DNA from: Natronospirillum operosum | GTDB lineage: Bacteria > Pseudomonadota > Gammaproteobacteria > Pseudomonadales > Natronospirillaceae | Direction of reading: 5' to 3' | Assembly: GCF_004768465.1 (NCBI RefSeq) | Contig: NZ_SRMF01000005.1 | Span: 124,001 to 188,000, forward strand | DNA: 64,000 nt | Shown: positions 1-8,366 of the stretch, piece after piece | How positions within the stretch are numbered: the first letter of the stretch is position 1 | How the letters are laid out: each line of letters opens with the position of its first letter | The notes under the pieces: generated by a model | The model's input: the letters and a program-made list of their open reading frames with translations, nothing else | What the model was told of the DNA's origin: nothing | Databases searched by the model: none | Translations under genes and position numbers: made by a program

Positions 1-595
1 TGTATCGCCCGAGTCGAGTATGGTTGAGCAGATACCAGCCGCCCAGAAAGGAGACCGCCATCAACCAGACCGGCACGGGAATGCCCAGCACATAGCCGGT
101 GCCGAACCAGGAGAAGGCTTCTGCGGCGGGCCCGAAACCCATGGATACCGGTCGGCCATCGGTAAATACCAGGGTGACCCCGCGCAGCAAGGTCATGGCT
201 ACCAGGGTTGCGATAAAGGCCTGGACCTTGCCCAGGGCAATCACGGTACCGGTAATGCCGCCCAGCACAGCGCCGGCAGTCAACACCAGAATAAACGACA
301 GCGCCACGTTGATATCCAGACCAATGAGTGTGGCAGCAATGGCGCCAGTGAGTGCCAGTACCGAGCCGACGCTCAAGTCAATGCCGGCGGTGATGATGAC
401 CATGGTCATACCCACCGCGATGATGGCGTTGATTGAGGTTTGGCGCAGGATATTGAGCAGGTTGTTCATCGTGAAGAACTCGGCATTCAGTATCGAGATC
501 ACCAGGACCAGCGCCAGCAACCCCAGAAGTGCCTTCTGAGCCAGCAGGAGGTCCTTTATTTTGCTGCCGGAGAAATAATGGATAAGGGCGTTCAT
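1..595 (-). CDS. rbsC: Ribose-type sugar ABC transporter permease RbsC (partial)
   Basis: Inner-membrane permease of a ribose-class ABC importer. About 198 N-terminal residues are present; the C-terminal part lies beyond the left edge. The protein is hydrophobic and carries the family segment [18 protein letters not shown] near residues 60-80, followed by repeated membrane segments. The ATG at 595-593 overlaps the TGA of the upstream ATPase (594-592) as ATGA, so the two are translationally coupled. With rbsD and rbsA it forms a ribose uptake operon; the binding protein and kinase expected to follow would be outside the window. Substrate assignment to ribose comes from rbsD. Confidence 0.9.
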   Translation of the reverse strand, partial: MNALIHYFSGSKIKDLLLAQKALLGLLALVLVISILNAEFFTMNNLLNILRQTSINAIIAVGMTMVIITAGIDLSVGSVLALTGAIAATLIGLDINVALSFILVLTAGAVLGGITGTVIALGKVQAFIATLVAMTLLRGVTLVFTDGRPVSMGFGPAAEAFSWFGTGYVLGIPVPVWLMAVSFLGGWYLLNHTRLGRY

Positions 596-2097
596 AGTGT
601 TACCTCTGATAAATCTGACCCTACGGCGTGGGTAAGCAGTTTTTCTTGTGTGGCATTGGCTCTGGATTCTTCCGCTACAATGCGTCCCTCGTGCATGACC
701 AGTATCCGGTCGCTCATGCCAAGGACTTCGGGCATGTCGGAGGACACCAGAATGATGGCGAGTCCCTGTTGCTTCAGAGTATTGATGAGCTGATAGATCT
801 CTTTCTTGGCGCCGACGTCGACACCGCGTGTGGGCTCATCCAGAATCAGTATGCGCGGCTGCGTCATCAGACCCTTGGCAATGGTCACTTTCTGCTGGTT
901 GCCGCCGGACAGGTTGAGCATCAGTTGGGTCTGACGAGGTGTCTTGATCCGAAAGGCATCGATGTACTCTGCAACCTTGAGTGCTTCCTGACTGTGCCTG
1001 ATCTGCCAGCCGGATGAGAGCTCACGCAGACTGGCCAGGGTCATGTTGTGTCGTACTGACAAACCCATGACAAGGCCGTCACCTTTGCGGTCTTCAGAGA
1101 TGTAGGCAATGCCGGCTCTGAGCGCGTCGCGTGGGTTTCTCAGTCGCAACGGCACGCCCTGAACACTGACCCTGCCTGCTGTGACCTTGACCGCCCCGCT
1201 GATGGCCCGCATGACTTCCGTGCGTCCGGCACCAATGAGACCGGAAATACCCAGGATTTCATTGCTGCGGCAGTTGAAGGAAACGTCTTCAAATCCGGGG
1301 CCGGACAGGTTGTCCACCGACAGCACCGGCTCGCCTGGTGATACCTCGACATGCGGGTACTGATGTTCCAGTTTGCGCCCCACCATGCGTTCGATCAGAA
1401 CATCTTCGTTGACTTCGGATACCTTGAATTCGTCGATAAACCGGCCGTCCCGCAGGACAGAGGCCCGGTCACAGACCAGAAATACCTCAGCCAGCCGGTG
1501 AGATATGTAGACGATGCCGCAGCCGTTGGCTCGAAGTTCTTGTATGACTCTGAACAGCGCCTTTGTTTCGGGCTCCGTCAACGCATCGGTCGGCTCATCC
1601 ATGACGATGACGCGGGCATCGAATGACAAGGCTTTGGCAATCTCCACCATCTGCTGGTCACCGATGCCGAGTTCCCCGACACGTTGTCGCGGACTGTGGC
1701 GGACACCCAAGCGGGTCAACAGCGCCCCGGCCTGTTTGTAGAGTTGCTGCCACCGAATTTTGCCCAGGGCATTGGTGGGTTCCCGACCCAGGAAGATATT
1801 CTCGGCAATGGTCAGCTCGGGCAGCAGATTGAGCTCCTGGTGAATAATCGCGATACCCGCCTCCTGGGAGGCTCTGGGACTGGAAAACCAGGTCTGCTGT
1901 CCGTCATATCGAAGGGTGCCCGAATCAGCGGCGTATACCCCTGTGAGTACTTTCATCAGGGTTGATTTGCCCGCCCCGTTTTCGCCCAGCAGTGCCATGA
2001 CCTCGCCTGGGTATACATTCAGGGACACGTCATCCAGGGCGCGCACACCGGGGAATGACTTGCTGACATGTTGCATCGAGAGAACAGGCTCAGTCAT
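592..2097 (-). CDS. rbsA: Ribose-type sugar ABC transporter ATP-binding protein RbsA
   Basis: Cytoplasmic ATPase subunit with two tandem ABC domains, 501 aa, the usual length for the RbsA/MglA/XylG class. The first domain has Walker [10 protein letters not shown] (near residue 38), and Walker B with VMDEPTDAL. The second has the family's degenerate Walker [10 protein letters not shown] (near 288), signature LSGGNQQK (near 398) and [10 protein letters not shown]. It energises the permease that follows by ATGA overlap and lies 9 bp downstream of rbsD. A second sugar ABC ATPase of the same class lies at 50.1-51.7 kb in the erythritol island; the two are diverged paralogs. Confidence 0.93.
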   Translation of the reverse strand: MTEPVLSMQHVSKSFPGVRALDDVSLNVYPGEVMALLGENGAGKSTLMKVLTGVYAADSGTLRYDGQQTWFSSPRASQEAGIAIIHQELNLLPELTIAENIFLGREPTNALGKIRWQQLYKQAGALLTRLGVRHSPRQRVGELGIGDQQMVEIAKALSFDARVIVMDEPTDALTEPETKALFRVIQELRANGCGIVYISHRLAEVFLVCDRASVLRDGRFIDEFKVSEVNEDVLIERMVGRKLEHQYPHVEVSPGEPVLSVDNLSGPGFEDVSFNCRSNEILGISGLIGAGRTEVMRAISGAVKVTAGRVSVQGVPLRLRNPRDALRAGIAYISEDRKGDGLVMGLSVRHNMTLASLRELSSGWQIRHSQEALKVAEYIDAFRIKTPRQTQLMLNLSGGNQQKVTIAKGLMTQPRILILDEPTRGVDVGAKKEIYQLINTLKQQGLAIILVSSDMPEVLGMSDRILVMHEGRIVAEESRANATQEKLLTHAVGSDLSEVTL

Positions 2098-2106
2098 TGC
2101 CGACTC

Positions 2107-2526
2107 CTAAAAGGCCACGCCCGAAATTAATACAATGTTGGCAAAGGGAGTGACTTCCCCGGTGCGGATGACCGCTTTGGACCGACGGGTTCTCTCCTTG
2201 AATTGACCATGGGACACATAGTTCCGGGTTACCGCTTGGCCGGATTGTTCGGACAGGGCGTCCAGCCGTGCGCACAGTGCAGCATGGAAGTCCGGACTCT
2301 GGTCCTTGAGCTCCTCGGCCAGCAGCACGCCTTCAATCGTCAGTTCTGACAGCACGGCGTCCAGAACATCCAGTAGCCCCGGAAGGCCCGGTATGACCGC
2401 CAAATCGATACGGCTCACAGCATCCGGAACTGGAAGGCCGGCATCGCCCAGCGTCAGTTCATCCATATGCCCCTGGCGGGCAATAACACGTGAAAGCTCA
2501 CTGTTGAGCAGTTTTTGATATTTCAT
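2107..2526 (-). CDS. rbsD: D-ribose pyranase RbsD
   Basis: RbsD interconverts the beta-pyran and beta-furan forms of ribose so that ribokinase can use it. The 139-aa protein matches the family along its length: N-terminal LLNSELSRVIARQGHMDE with the catalytic His, then GDAGLPVP, and the C-terminal IRTGEVTPFANIVL. An in-frame GTG lies two codons upstream (2532), but the ATG at 2526 is preferred because AAGAAG precedes it at about 5 nt. It is the first gene of the operon rbsD-rbsA-rbsC; the palindrome at 2555-2572 lies just upstream. Confidence 0.93.
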   Translation of the reverse strand: MKYQKLLNSELSRVIARQGHMDELTLGDAGLPVPDAVSRIDLAVIPGLPGLLDVLDAVLSELTIEGVLLAEELKDQSPDFHAALCARLDALSEQSGQAVTRNYVSHGQFKERTRRSKAVIRTGEVTPFANIVLISGVAF

Positions 2527-2554
2527 AGCCACTTCTTGTATGTTGTTTTTTTAA

Positions 2555-2572
2555 AAGTTAATCGATTAACTT
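2555..2572. promoter_or_regulatory. LacI-family type operator upstream of rbsD
   Basis: AAGTTAATCGATTAACTT is a perfect 18-bp palindrome with a central CG, the form typical of LacI/GalR-family operators such as those of RbsR. It lies 29 bp upstream of the rbsD ATG, overlapping the expected promoter. No rbsR gene is in the window. The assignment to RbsR is inference from position. Confidence 0.7.
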
Positions 2573-2620
2573 GTGGCTGTCAAATGGTTTGGTTTCTTGC
2601 GTGTCTGCCTGACACACAAA

Positions 2621-2654
2621 AGCCCGAGGGCGCCTGTTGAAGCGCGCTCGGGCT
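2621..2654 (-). terminator. Hairpin, probable terminator of the lipoprotein gene
   Basis: AGCCCGAG (2621-2628) pairs with CTCGGGCT (2647-2654), with further GC pairs inside after one mismatch. Read on the minus strand the stem is followed by TTTTGTGTG, a short T-rich tail, which fits a rho-independent terminator about 85 bp past the lipoprotein stop. Confidence 0.6.
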
Positions 2655-2740
2655 CATGGCTATGCAGGTGGTGCAGGCCAGTTCGTGGTCGACTGTGGCA
2701 CAGGCTCCTGCCAGATCACCCCGCAAGCGGTGACCCCTGT

Positions 2741-4105
2741 TCAGTTGACGGATATCGTATAGCGCTGCGGCAATCCGTTGGGCGACTGAACTTCAAGCGT
2801 GCAGGAGCCGGGATCGTCACCATAATTGATCACAACCGGCCAGGGGCCAAACAAGGCGCCGGGCCGTTCCGGGACTTCACTGTCCAGTGCTGTAGCGCTG
2901 GCATCAGTACAGTTGATGGACAGATCGGACCCGGCCGGTGGGACATTGCCGTTCTGATCCACCATCTGATAGATCACAGTGTCGCTGACGCTCACATCAG
3001 TGGGTTCAGGATCAAGCCGCAAGTCCGAACCGCTGGCAACCAACACAATATTGTTGAATACCACTGCCCGTTCGTCGCAATGCCCGTGCTCCAGGGCATC
3101 CTCCGTGCAGCCAATTCCCTTGTAGTGGGCACCGGGGTCTGCAGGCGTATAGTCACCGGTACCACTGAGGTCCCAAAAGAAGTCGCCCGGGTCAAACTGG
3201 CCGGTGCCCTCGGTGTCAACAAAGGGTTCGCCCTGAGGCTCATAGCTCTCACCCAGATCAAACCGGCTGTTGCCATTGGTATCCACAAAGGCGTCGTTGC
3301 CATTGGTGCGGGCCAGAATGTCCACTCGGCCATCTCCCCTGGGGTGAGCCGAACGCCATTCTATGGTGCATGCGCCGTTGTCCGTGGTGCATACCGGGTC
3401 GACCAGGCCCGTACTGGCGAGGAAATTGACCTGGGTGCCGTCGGCGACCGGGTTGCGATGGATGTCGCCAAGGTGCACCGTAACCTGTACCGGGATACCG
3501 TTGTAGTCATAGCCTTCCGGGTTGAACACATCGGCAGACAAACTCATGCCATCGGTAACCGGTGCTGCCGTATGCATGCTCACAGGCTGTGTTGTTGCGA
3601 CATGGACATCCTGTTCGATAACGTTGCCGTTGCTGTCGAGCAGGTCCATGGAGACTTCGACCTGGGTGGTGCCCTGGACGGTGCCGGAGCGCAGAATGGT
3701 GCTGGCGCTGCCGTCGCTTCCGGTCGTAGCGCTATCGCGCGTCAATTCCGGACCGCCCGTGCTGTCCGTGATGGCAAAGGAAACGTCATGCCCGGCCACG
3801 GGGTTCAGATCGTTGTCCAGTACCTGCACGGCCAGACGTGTGGTTTCCGGAATCTGACCCGTACCGTAACCGCGCAATGCGATCTGGTTCGGTGCCGGGT
3901 CCATGACCAATACAAACCCGACCCCGTAATCAAGTTCTACCAGGTCGCCATTGTTGTCATTCCCGCCGTTGCCGCCGCCTCCGTCTCCATTGCCGTTATC
4001 GCTGTTTCCTCCGGATTCGGTTGAGGGGTTGCAAGCGGCGAGGGCGGTGACTGCAAGCAATACAAGCAGGTGTGAGAGCAATGGCTTATGCGTACAAGGG
4101 GACAT
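2741..4105 (-). CDS. Secreted lipoprotein with Ig-like (invasin-type) segments and calcium-loop-like motifs
   Basis: A 454-aa protein of unknown function. The N-terminus is a lipoprotein signal ending in LAAC (Cys about 25), followed by a Gly/Asn/Asp-rich flexible linker (roughly 30-55). The body resembles bacterial Ig-like repeats: phrases such as VLDNDLNPVAGHDVSFAIT and VHLGDIHRNPVADGTQVNFL recall the Big_1/invasin fold. Near residues 265-300 are acidic loops DTNGNSRFDLGE, DTEGTGQFDPGD and LSGTGDYTPAD, spaced like EF-hand/dockerin calcium loops. Six or more Cys may form disulfides. The start at 4105 has CAGGAG six nt upstream; an upstream in-frame start at 4135 lacks this. It is monocistronic and divergent from a LysR gene. 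Confidence 0.8.
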   Translation of the reverse strand: MSPCTHKPLLSHLLVLLAVTALAACNPSTESGGNSDNGNGDGGGGNGGNDNNGDLVELDYGVGFVLVMDPAPNQIALRGYGTGQIPETTRLAVQVLDNDLNPVAGHDVSFAITDSTGGPELTRDSATTGSDGSASTILRSGTVQGTTQVEVSMDLLDSNGNVIEQDVHVATTQPVSMHTAAPVTDGMSLSADVFNPEGYDYNGIPVQVTVHLGDIHRNPVADGTQVNFLASTGLVDPVCTTDNGACTIEWRSAHPRGDGRVDILARTNGNDAFVDTNGNSRFDLGESYEPQGEPFVDTEGTGQFDPGDFFWDLSGTGDYTPADPGAHYKGIGCTEDALEHGHCDERAVVFNNIVLVASGSDLRLDPEPTDVSVSDTVIYQMVDQNGNVPPAGSDLSINCTDASATALDSEVPERPGALFGPWPVVINYGDDPGSCTLEVQSPNGLPQRYTISVN

Positions 4106-4443
4106 AACTGACTCCTGTCGTGGTCCAAAATCCATTTTTTGGGAAGATTAAACGAGAATGATTGCGCTTGGCACCCGCAGAGCGCCTGCATGAACGCGAA
4201 AGTGGGTGCCAATGTTTTAAAATTTGACCCAGTGCTCAATTCAGGGGATGTCATCAGATATTGGCTTGTCGCGAGTGATCATCAAGAGCCAGGCGATCAG
4301 CCTGCTGTTCTCCCGAGTCAGGATCACAGGGAAGCGGCCAGCCGGGTATCGATATCACTTCGACAGTGTTTTAATCTGCGTGTATCCGAGCGACCGGGAT
4401 TGCGCGGGAGTTTGGAGATTGACCCCAATACACAGGTAGACCG
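4106..4443. other. Intergenic region between lipoprotein and LysR genes
   Basis: This 338-bp divergent spacer holds no convincing gene. It contains the imperfect inverted pair GGCACCC (4171-4177) and GGGTGCC (4204-4210), then an AT-rich stretch around 4215-4230. The phrases TTTGACCCA and ATTGACCCC recall ends of some insertion sequences, but no transposase or clear terminal repeats are present. Promoters for both flanking genes must lie here; none could be picked with confidence. Confidence 0.4.
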
Positions 4444-5349
4444 ATGACAGCTGCGCTGCACAACTGGAACTGGATTCGGGCGTTTCTGTCGGTAGCTGAA
4501 CATGGATCCCTGTCGGCGGCGGCCGGTGCTCTGGGTCTGTCGCAGCCGGCGCTCAGCCGCCAGATTCAGCAACTGGAAACACAGACCGGGTTGCATCTGT
4601 TCAGTCGTTCCACCACCGGCCTGGAGTTGACACCGGAGGGCACTCGGCTTGTAGCTGCCGCTCGAGCCATGGGTGATGCGGCTGACCAGTTTCAGCGCCA
4701 TCTGACGGGGCAGTCACCAGTACTGGAAGGCGATGTGCGGATCAGCACCAGTGAACTGATTGGGCACTATTTGCTGCCATCGGCAATGGTCGCCTTTCAG
4801 CGGCAATGGCCCGGCGTTCGGGTGGACACAGTGCTGACTGATCGCATCAGCAGCCTGAACAAGGGTGAGGCCGATCTGGCACTGCGTATGGTTGAACCCC
4901 GGCAACCGGACCTGGTGGTCAGACGACTGGGAAAGATTCCGCTCGGTTTCTATGCGTCACAGGCCTATGTGGACGAGCATGGTCTTCCCTGCTCGGCAGA
5001 CGAACTGAACCAGCATCGACTCATCGGGCCGGATCAGGACCCCACTTACGAGCGTCTTGCGAAAGAGCAGGGGCTTGCCATAGAGCGCTCTGATTTCAGT
5101 TTGCGCAGCGACAGCCTGCTGATGCAGGTTGCTTACACCCGGGCCGGAGGAGGGATCGGAGTTCTGCACCAGCCTCTGGCTGCGCACTGGCCTGATCTTG
5201 TGCCAGTGCTGACTGATATAAGGCTACCGATGCTCGACCTGTGGCTGGTCTGTCACGGGGATGTACGCTACAACCATCGAGTCCGGACCCTGCAGCAGTT
5301 TTTGATCCAGTGGTTTGAGGCCGATCCCTATGGGCAGGCCCGATTGTGA
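4444..5349 (+). CDS. LysR-family transcriptional regulator
   Basis: 301-aa LysR-type regulator. Residues 5-65 form the winged helix-turn-helix (FLSVAEHGSLSAAAGALGLS then SQPALSRQIQQLE). The rest is a periplasmic-binding-like effector domain with the tail typical of the VtlR/ArgP-like groups. It converges on the nitroreductase gene, with a 22-bp gap, and diverges from the lipoprotein. Its target is not evident; the divergent lipoprotein is the default guess. Confidence 0.88.
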   Translation: MTAALHNWNWIRAFLSVAEHGSLSAAAGALGLSQPALSRQIQQLETQTGLHLFSRSTTGLELTPEGTRLVAAARAMGDAADQFQRHLTGQSPVLEGDVRISTSELIGHYLLPSAMVAFQRQWPGVRVDTVLTDRISSLNKGEADLALRMVEPRQPDLVVRRLGKIPLGFYASQAYVDEHGLPCSADELNQHRLIGPDQDPTYERLAKEQGLAIERSDFSLRSDSLLMQVAYTRAGGGIGVLHQPLAAHWPDLVPVLTDIRLPMLDLWLVCHGDVRYNHRVRTLQQFLIQWFEADPYGQARL

Positions 5350-5371
5350 ATGCGCAAGCTGATGCCTTGTA

Positions 5372-6562
5372 TCATGAGTTGTACCACAGGTCGGCGAGCG
5401 CTCGGCGAGGTGTTTTGTCCACCGGGTCGGCGTAACCCATACGGTAGAGCATCTGCACCGTGGTGTTCTCTCCGAAGCCGAATTGGCTATGGAGGCGCGC
5501 CTGCAAGGATGCCATGTCGGGGTATTCCTGCAGAATCTGACTGTGGGGATGGATGGCGATGCCCAGACGTGTTGCAGCCAGATTGAGGCGCTGATAATGG
5601 CGGCCCAGGAGCACCTGATCCCGGCGGGTGTTGCCTGTTGTGCTCAGAGCGCCGAACAAGGGCGCCGAAGCCGCGATTTCGTAATGCTGATCGACCGGAA
5701 ACTGCGCCCAGCTGGAATCGGAGTCTCTGGCGGATTCCCGGGAATACAGCCGCTCCACCAGCCAGCGGCGCAAACCGGTAATGCCATTGTTGCCATAGCT
5801 GAAGCCGTCTCGATAGCGCTCCACTTCCTCTTCGTTGAAGCGGAACAGGCGCCAGGTTTCCAGATGTCGGTCATGGTCGCTGACTTCCACCGCCATGGCC
5901 TGACCGATCAATTCCGTCATCGCTTCCCGCTCGGTGTCCGTATCAAACCAGTGCCAGTGTAAGGCGAAATCGGGCTCCGGCCCCCGAGCCAATGGATAGT
6001 TTGCCAGAGTCCGCAGGCTGGAGCGTTCGGTTGCTCTCACCGGCTCGTCTGTATAGGGCCGTTTGTTGGTCTGACGATCCAGGATGGCATCAAACAGCGG
6101 ATCGCTGATGTCGATGTCAGAAGGGCGAAGGTGAACATGGGCGACGGGCAGGTCTTCCAGTGTCGAGTTGTTGTATTCGCCTTCCGGAAACAGCGATATG
6201 TCGGCGACATACCCCAGAGCCCCGGCCGCGATACTGACATTTTCCAGAAAGGTACCCTGCCCGATGTGTATCTGTCGGTGCACGGGATCCGTTTCCGGCA
6301 GCAGCCGCTCCGGGTCGACAAAAAGACTGAATTGCCGGGGCGCTTCCAGACGGATCAGCCACGGCTGAATATTGTGCGGGTTGGCGGCCAGCAGTCCGTA
6401 CGACAACGTCTGCAGCCGAATATCCGTTGTGTCTGGATTTGGACCCTGCCAGGGAGCCAGAGCTGATTCGGGTGTGCTCGAACAGCCCGTCAGCAGACTG
6501 GGCATCATGATGACGCCAGCGCCGCCGGCCCCCATGATCTTGAGAAAATCGCGTCGTTGCAT
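5372..6562 (-). CDS. Tat-exported lipoprotein nitroreductase (Acg-family FMN oxidoreductase)
   Basis: 396-aa protein. It begins with the twin-arginine motif RRDFLK, a Gly/Ala-rich hydrophobic stretch and lipobox LLTGC, so it is predicted to be folded in the cytoplasm, exported by Tat and lipid-anchored. The body resembles the Acg-type nitroreductase family: NPHNIQPWLI near residue 60 (equivalent to the SxxNxQPW flavin-binding motif), DRQTNKRPY around 165, and a C-terminal GYADP motif. An FMN-dependent reductase in the periplasm is the likely role; the substrate is unknown. The ATG at 6562 has CAGGAG eight nt upstream; the in-frame GTG at 6571 overlaps that site. It is 15 bp downstream of the small membrane protein gene. 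Confidence 0.82.
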   Translation of the reverse strand: MQRRDFLKIMGAGGAGVIMMPSLLTGCSSTPESALAPWQGPNPDTTDIRLQTLSYGLLAANPHNIQPWLIRLEAPRQFSLFVDPERLLPETDPVHRQIHIGQGTFLENVSIAAGALGYVADISLFPEGEYNNSTLEDLPVAHVHLRPSDIDISDPLFDAILDRQTNKRPYTDEPVRATERSSLRTLANYPLARGPEPDFALHWHWFDTDTEREAMTELIGQAMAVEVSDHDRHLETWRLFRFNEEEVERYRDGFSYGNNGITGLRRWLVERLYSRESARDSDSSWAQFPVDQHYEIAASAPLFGALSTTGNTRRDQVLLGRHYQRLNLAATRLGIAIHPHSQILQEYPDMASLQARLHSQFGFGENTTVQMLYRMGYADPVDKTPRRALADLWYNS

Positions 6563-6577
6563 GGTGGACACTCCTGA

Positions 6578-7249
6578 TCAAAAGTTCATGCCCAGACCGA
6601 AGCGGAAAGCGTCGTCGGCACTGACGTCCAGGCTCCAGTCCAGAGTTGATGGAAAAGATGAGTTCGTGCGGTTTTCCAGCCGAGCAAGCGCCCGCTCTGC
6701 GGGTGTCGGTATGAGCAGGCTGGCGATACCCGATGCCAGGGAGAACACCCCGGAATACAGCGCGGTGCTGGAACCGGTGTCGTCCAGCAGCAAATAATAC
6801 GAGGCCACACCGAGGTTGACCGTCCCGGCTGCCAGACGTCGGGCGCGGTTCTGATTTGCAAGCTGAAACAAAGCATCTGCGGACCTCTGTTCACGCTCAG
6901 CCGGGTCATCCAGCCTAGCTGCTCGGTCCCTGGCGCGCTCGGTTCGAGAGGGGTAGTGGTGCAACACGAGTCCGGCGCCGCCTGCAAGCGCACCGCCAGC
7001 CGCCGCGATCAGGGCGTAGTCGTTTTCTCCATGGGCGTACAGCCCGACGCTGGCTATGGCGAGTGCCCCCGATCCCAGCCCCAGCAGTTGGCTCTGGGTA
7101 CGCCTTTCCTGGTAGGCAGCGGCGGACAGTTCTTCCAGTGTGCCCCAGGCTGTGGCTGGAAACTCGGTGGCTTCGACATGGGCTGACGCGAGCAGCACTG
7201 TCAGAAGCATGGCAATAGGCAACAGATGCCGCGAAGAAGGGTTGGTCAT
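6578..7249 (-). CDS. Hypothetical envelope protein with signal peptide
   Basis: 223-aa protein of unknown family. A signal peptide (LLPIAMLLTVLLASAHVEA) is followed by two hydrophobic Gly/Ala-rich blocks, about residues 55-95 and 140-185, which are either membrane hairpins or packing helices. Between them is a highly charged region (SRTERARDRAARLDD). The C-terminus ends in LGMNF, a final Phe as found in many outer-membrane proteins, though the protein is not obviously a beta-barrel. It is the first gene of a two-gene unit with the Tat nitroreductase and may help anchor or assemble it; that is inference. Confidence 0.75.
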   Translation of the reverse strand: MTNPSSRHLLPIAMLLTVLLASAHVEATEFPATAWGTLEELSAAAYQERRTQSQLLGLGSGALAIASVGLYAHGENDYALIAAAGGALAGGAGLVLHHYPSRTERARDRAARLDDPAEREQRSADALFQLANQNRARRLAAGTVNLGVASYYLLLDDTGSSTALYSGVFSLASGIASLLIPTPAERALARLENRTNSSFPSTLDWSLDVSADDAFRFGLGMNF

Positions 7250-7303
7250 GGGCTATTCCACTCACTCACATATCAGTGAGCAGATTATTCAGGGAACAAA
7301 CTG

Positions 7304-7762
7304 TTATGAGAATGGCATTAATTCTTTAATGGATATGCAAAATTCTATAACCAGGCTCGTCTCTGCAGACGGGAGGTTCTGCGGCCAAGGGCCCAAATGC
7401 TGAAAAGCAGCAGTTGCTACCGTGAGGCATGCTGTTGCCGGCCCGGCTCCCAGTGCGATTGAAATACGCCCACTGATCATGGAGAAGCCCGCGTACAGGA
7501 ATGCGGATCCTATGGAAAAGACAACACCGCGCAGGACGTTGCTCGAGTTGACCTGCGAACAGTCAACTTCTCTTATACCTCGCTTGCCACCAGAATATGA
7601 GTTGCCCAGATTGGGGGCCATGATCGTGGCAGTTTTTCGCAGCAGAAGGTCAAAGGGTTCGGCCGCTGTGGATGCGATTTCTGACCAAATGATTGAGACC
7701 TTGCTGCGCCAGACTGCTGCTGTGTCTCCTGGAGTCAGAACCAGAGGGGCAGAGTATGGGCC
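7304..7762 (-). pseudogene. Possible remnant of an EamA/DMT permease
   Basis: Between the envelope protein and the GST gene, about 500 bp hold no intact gene. One minus-strand frame stays open and includes a stretch near 7430-7540, NVLRGVVFSIGSAFLYAGFS then MISGRISIALGAGPATA, that reads like the start of the second EamA repeat of drug/metabolite transporters. The flanking residues do not match and no full transporter can be assembled. It may be a decayed gene fragment or chance resemblance. Confidence 0.25.
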
Positions 7763-8365
7763 TCAGACGAACGCTGTCTCTTTGAAACTTGAATACTTCG
7801 AGAAATCAACCAGCCAGTCAGCCAGAAGCGGGTAGTCATTTCCCCATTGCAATGTAGGCAGTCGAAAGTCGATATAACCCAATGCAACGGCCGTAATGAT
7901 CTGACCCAGGTTAATGTCGGATTTCATAACATCGCTGTCCACCCTGCCCTCCAGCCTCTGAAGGCATCGGACGATGGCATTCCGCCTGCGGATGCCGAGG
8001 ACCGTACTGTCACTGTCTTGTCCAAAGTGCTTCCGATTGATAACAGTTGTGAAGGCAGCATCGGTAAGGCCCTGGCTCAGACCACAAAGAGCAAGCACAT
8101 CGGCAAAGTCAGGGTTGCGAAGCAAGCTGCGGGCCGACGAGAGCCCATCCAGATACGCGGCTATAAGAAGGGATTCTGAGATAGACTCCCCCTCATTCGT
8201 TACCAGGACAGGGATCTTTCCATTCGGATTGGCGGTGAGCAATGCCTCGTCATCCGCCCAGGGATCTACCCAGTGGAGGTCCAAATCCTGTTCAAGCTGT
8301 TTTTCGATGGCACAGATGCGGGCGACTCTTGCGTACGGCGATGTTTGGTTCAGATAGAGTTTCAT
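7763..8365 (-). CDS. Glutathione S-transferase family protein
   Basis: 200-aa protein with an N-terminal thioredoxin-like GST domain: KLYLNQTSPYARVARI, cis-proline segment NGKIPVLV near 50, and the glutathione-binding ISESLLIAAYLD near 62. An all-helical C-terminal domain follows. The N-terminal Ser/Tyr (TSPYAR) would activate the thiol. Its start codon is separated by a single base from the stop of the MFS gene and its ribosome-binding site (GGAG) lies inside that gene, so the two are co-translated. The pair likely handles uptake or efflux and conjugation of the same compound. Confidence 0.87.
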   Translation of the reverse strand: MKLYLNQTSPYARVARICAIEKQLEQDLDLHWVDPWADDEALLTANPNGKIPVLVTNEGESISESLLIAAYLDGLSSARSLLRNPDFADVLALCGLSQGLTDAAFTTVINRKHFGQDSDSTVLGIRRRNAIVRCLQRLEGRVDSDVMKSDINLGQIITAVALGYIDFRLPTLQWGNDYPLLADWLVDFSKYSSFKETAFV

Positions 8366-8366
8366 A

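Noticed and set aside
2573-4024. 483-residue plus-strand open frame
   Set aside because: Antisense to the lipoprotein gene, low-complexity translation with no family resemblance; long shadows are expected in GC-rich DNA.
4140-4440. Possible insertion-sequence end (GGGTGCC inverted pair, TTTGACCCA)
   Set aside because: No transposase, no matching opposite end and no target duplication; too little to call a mobile element.
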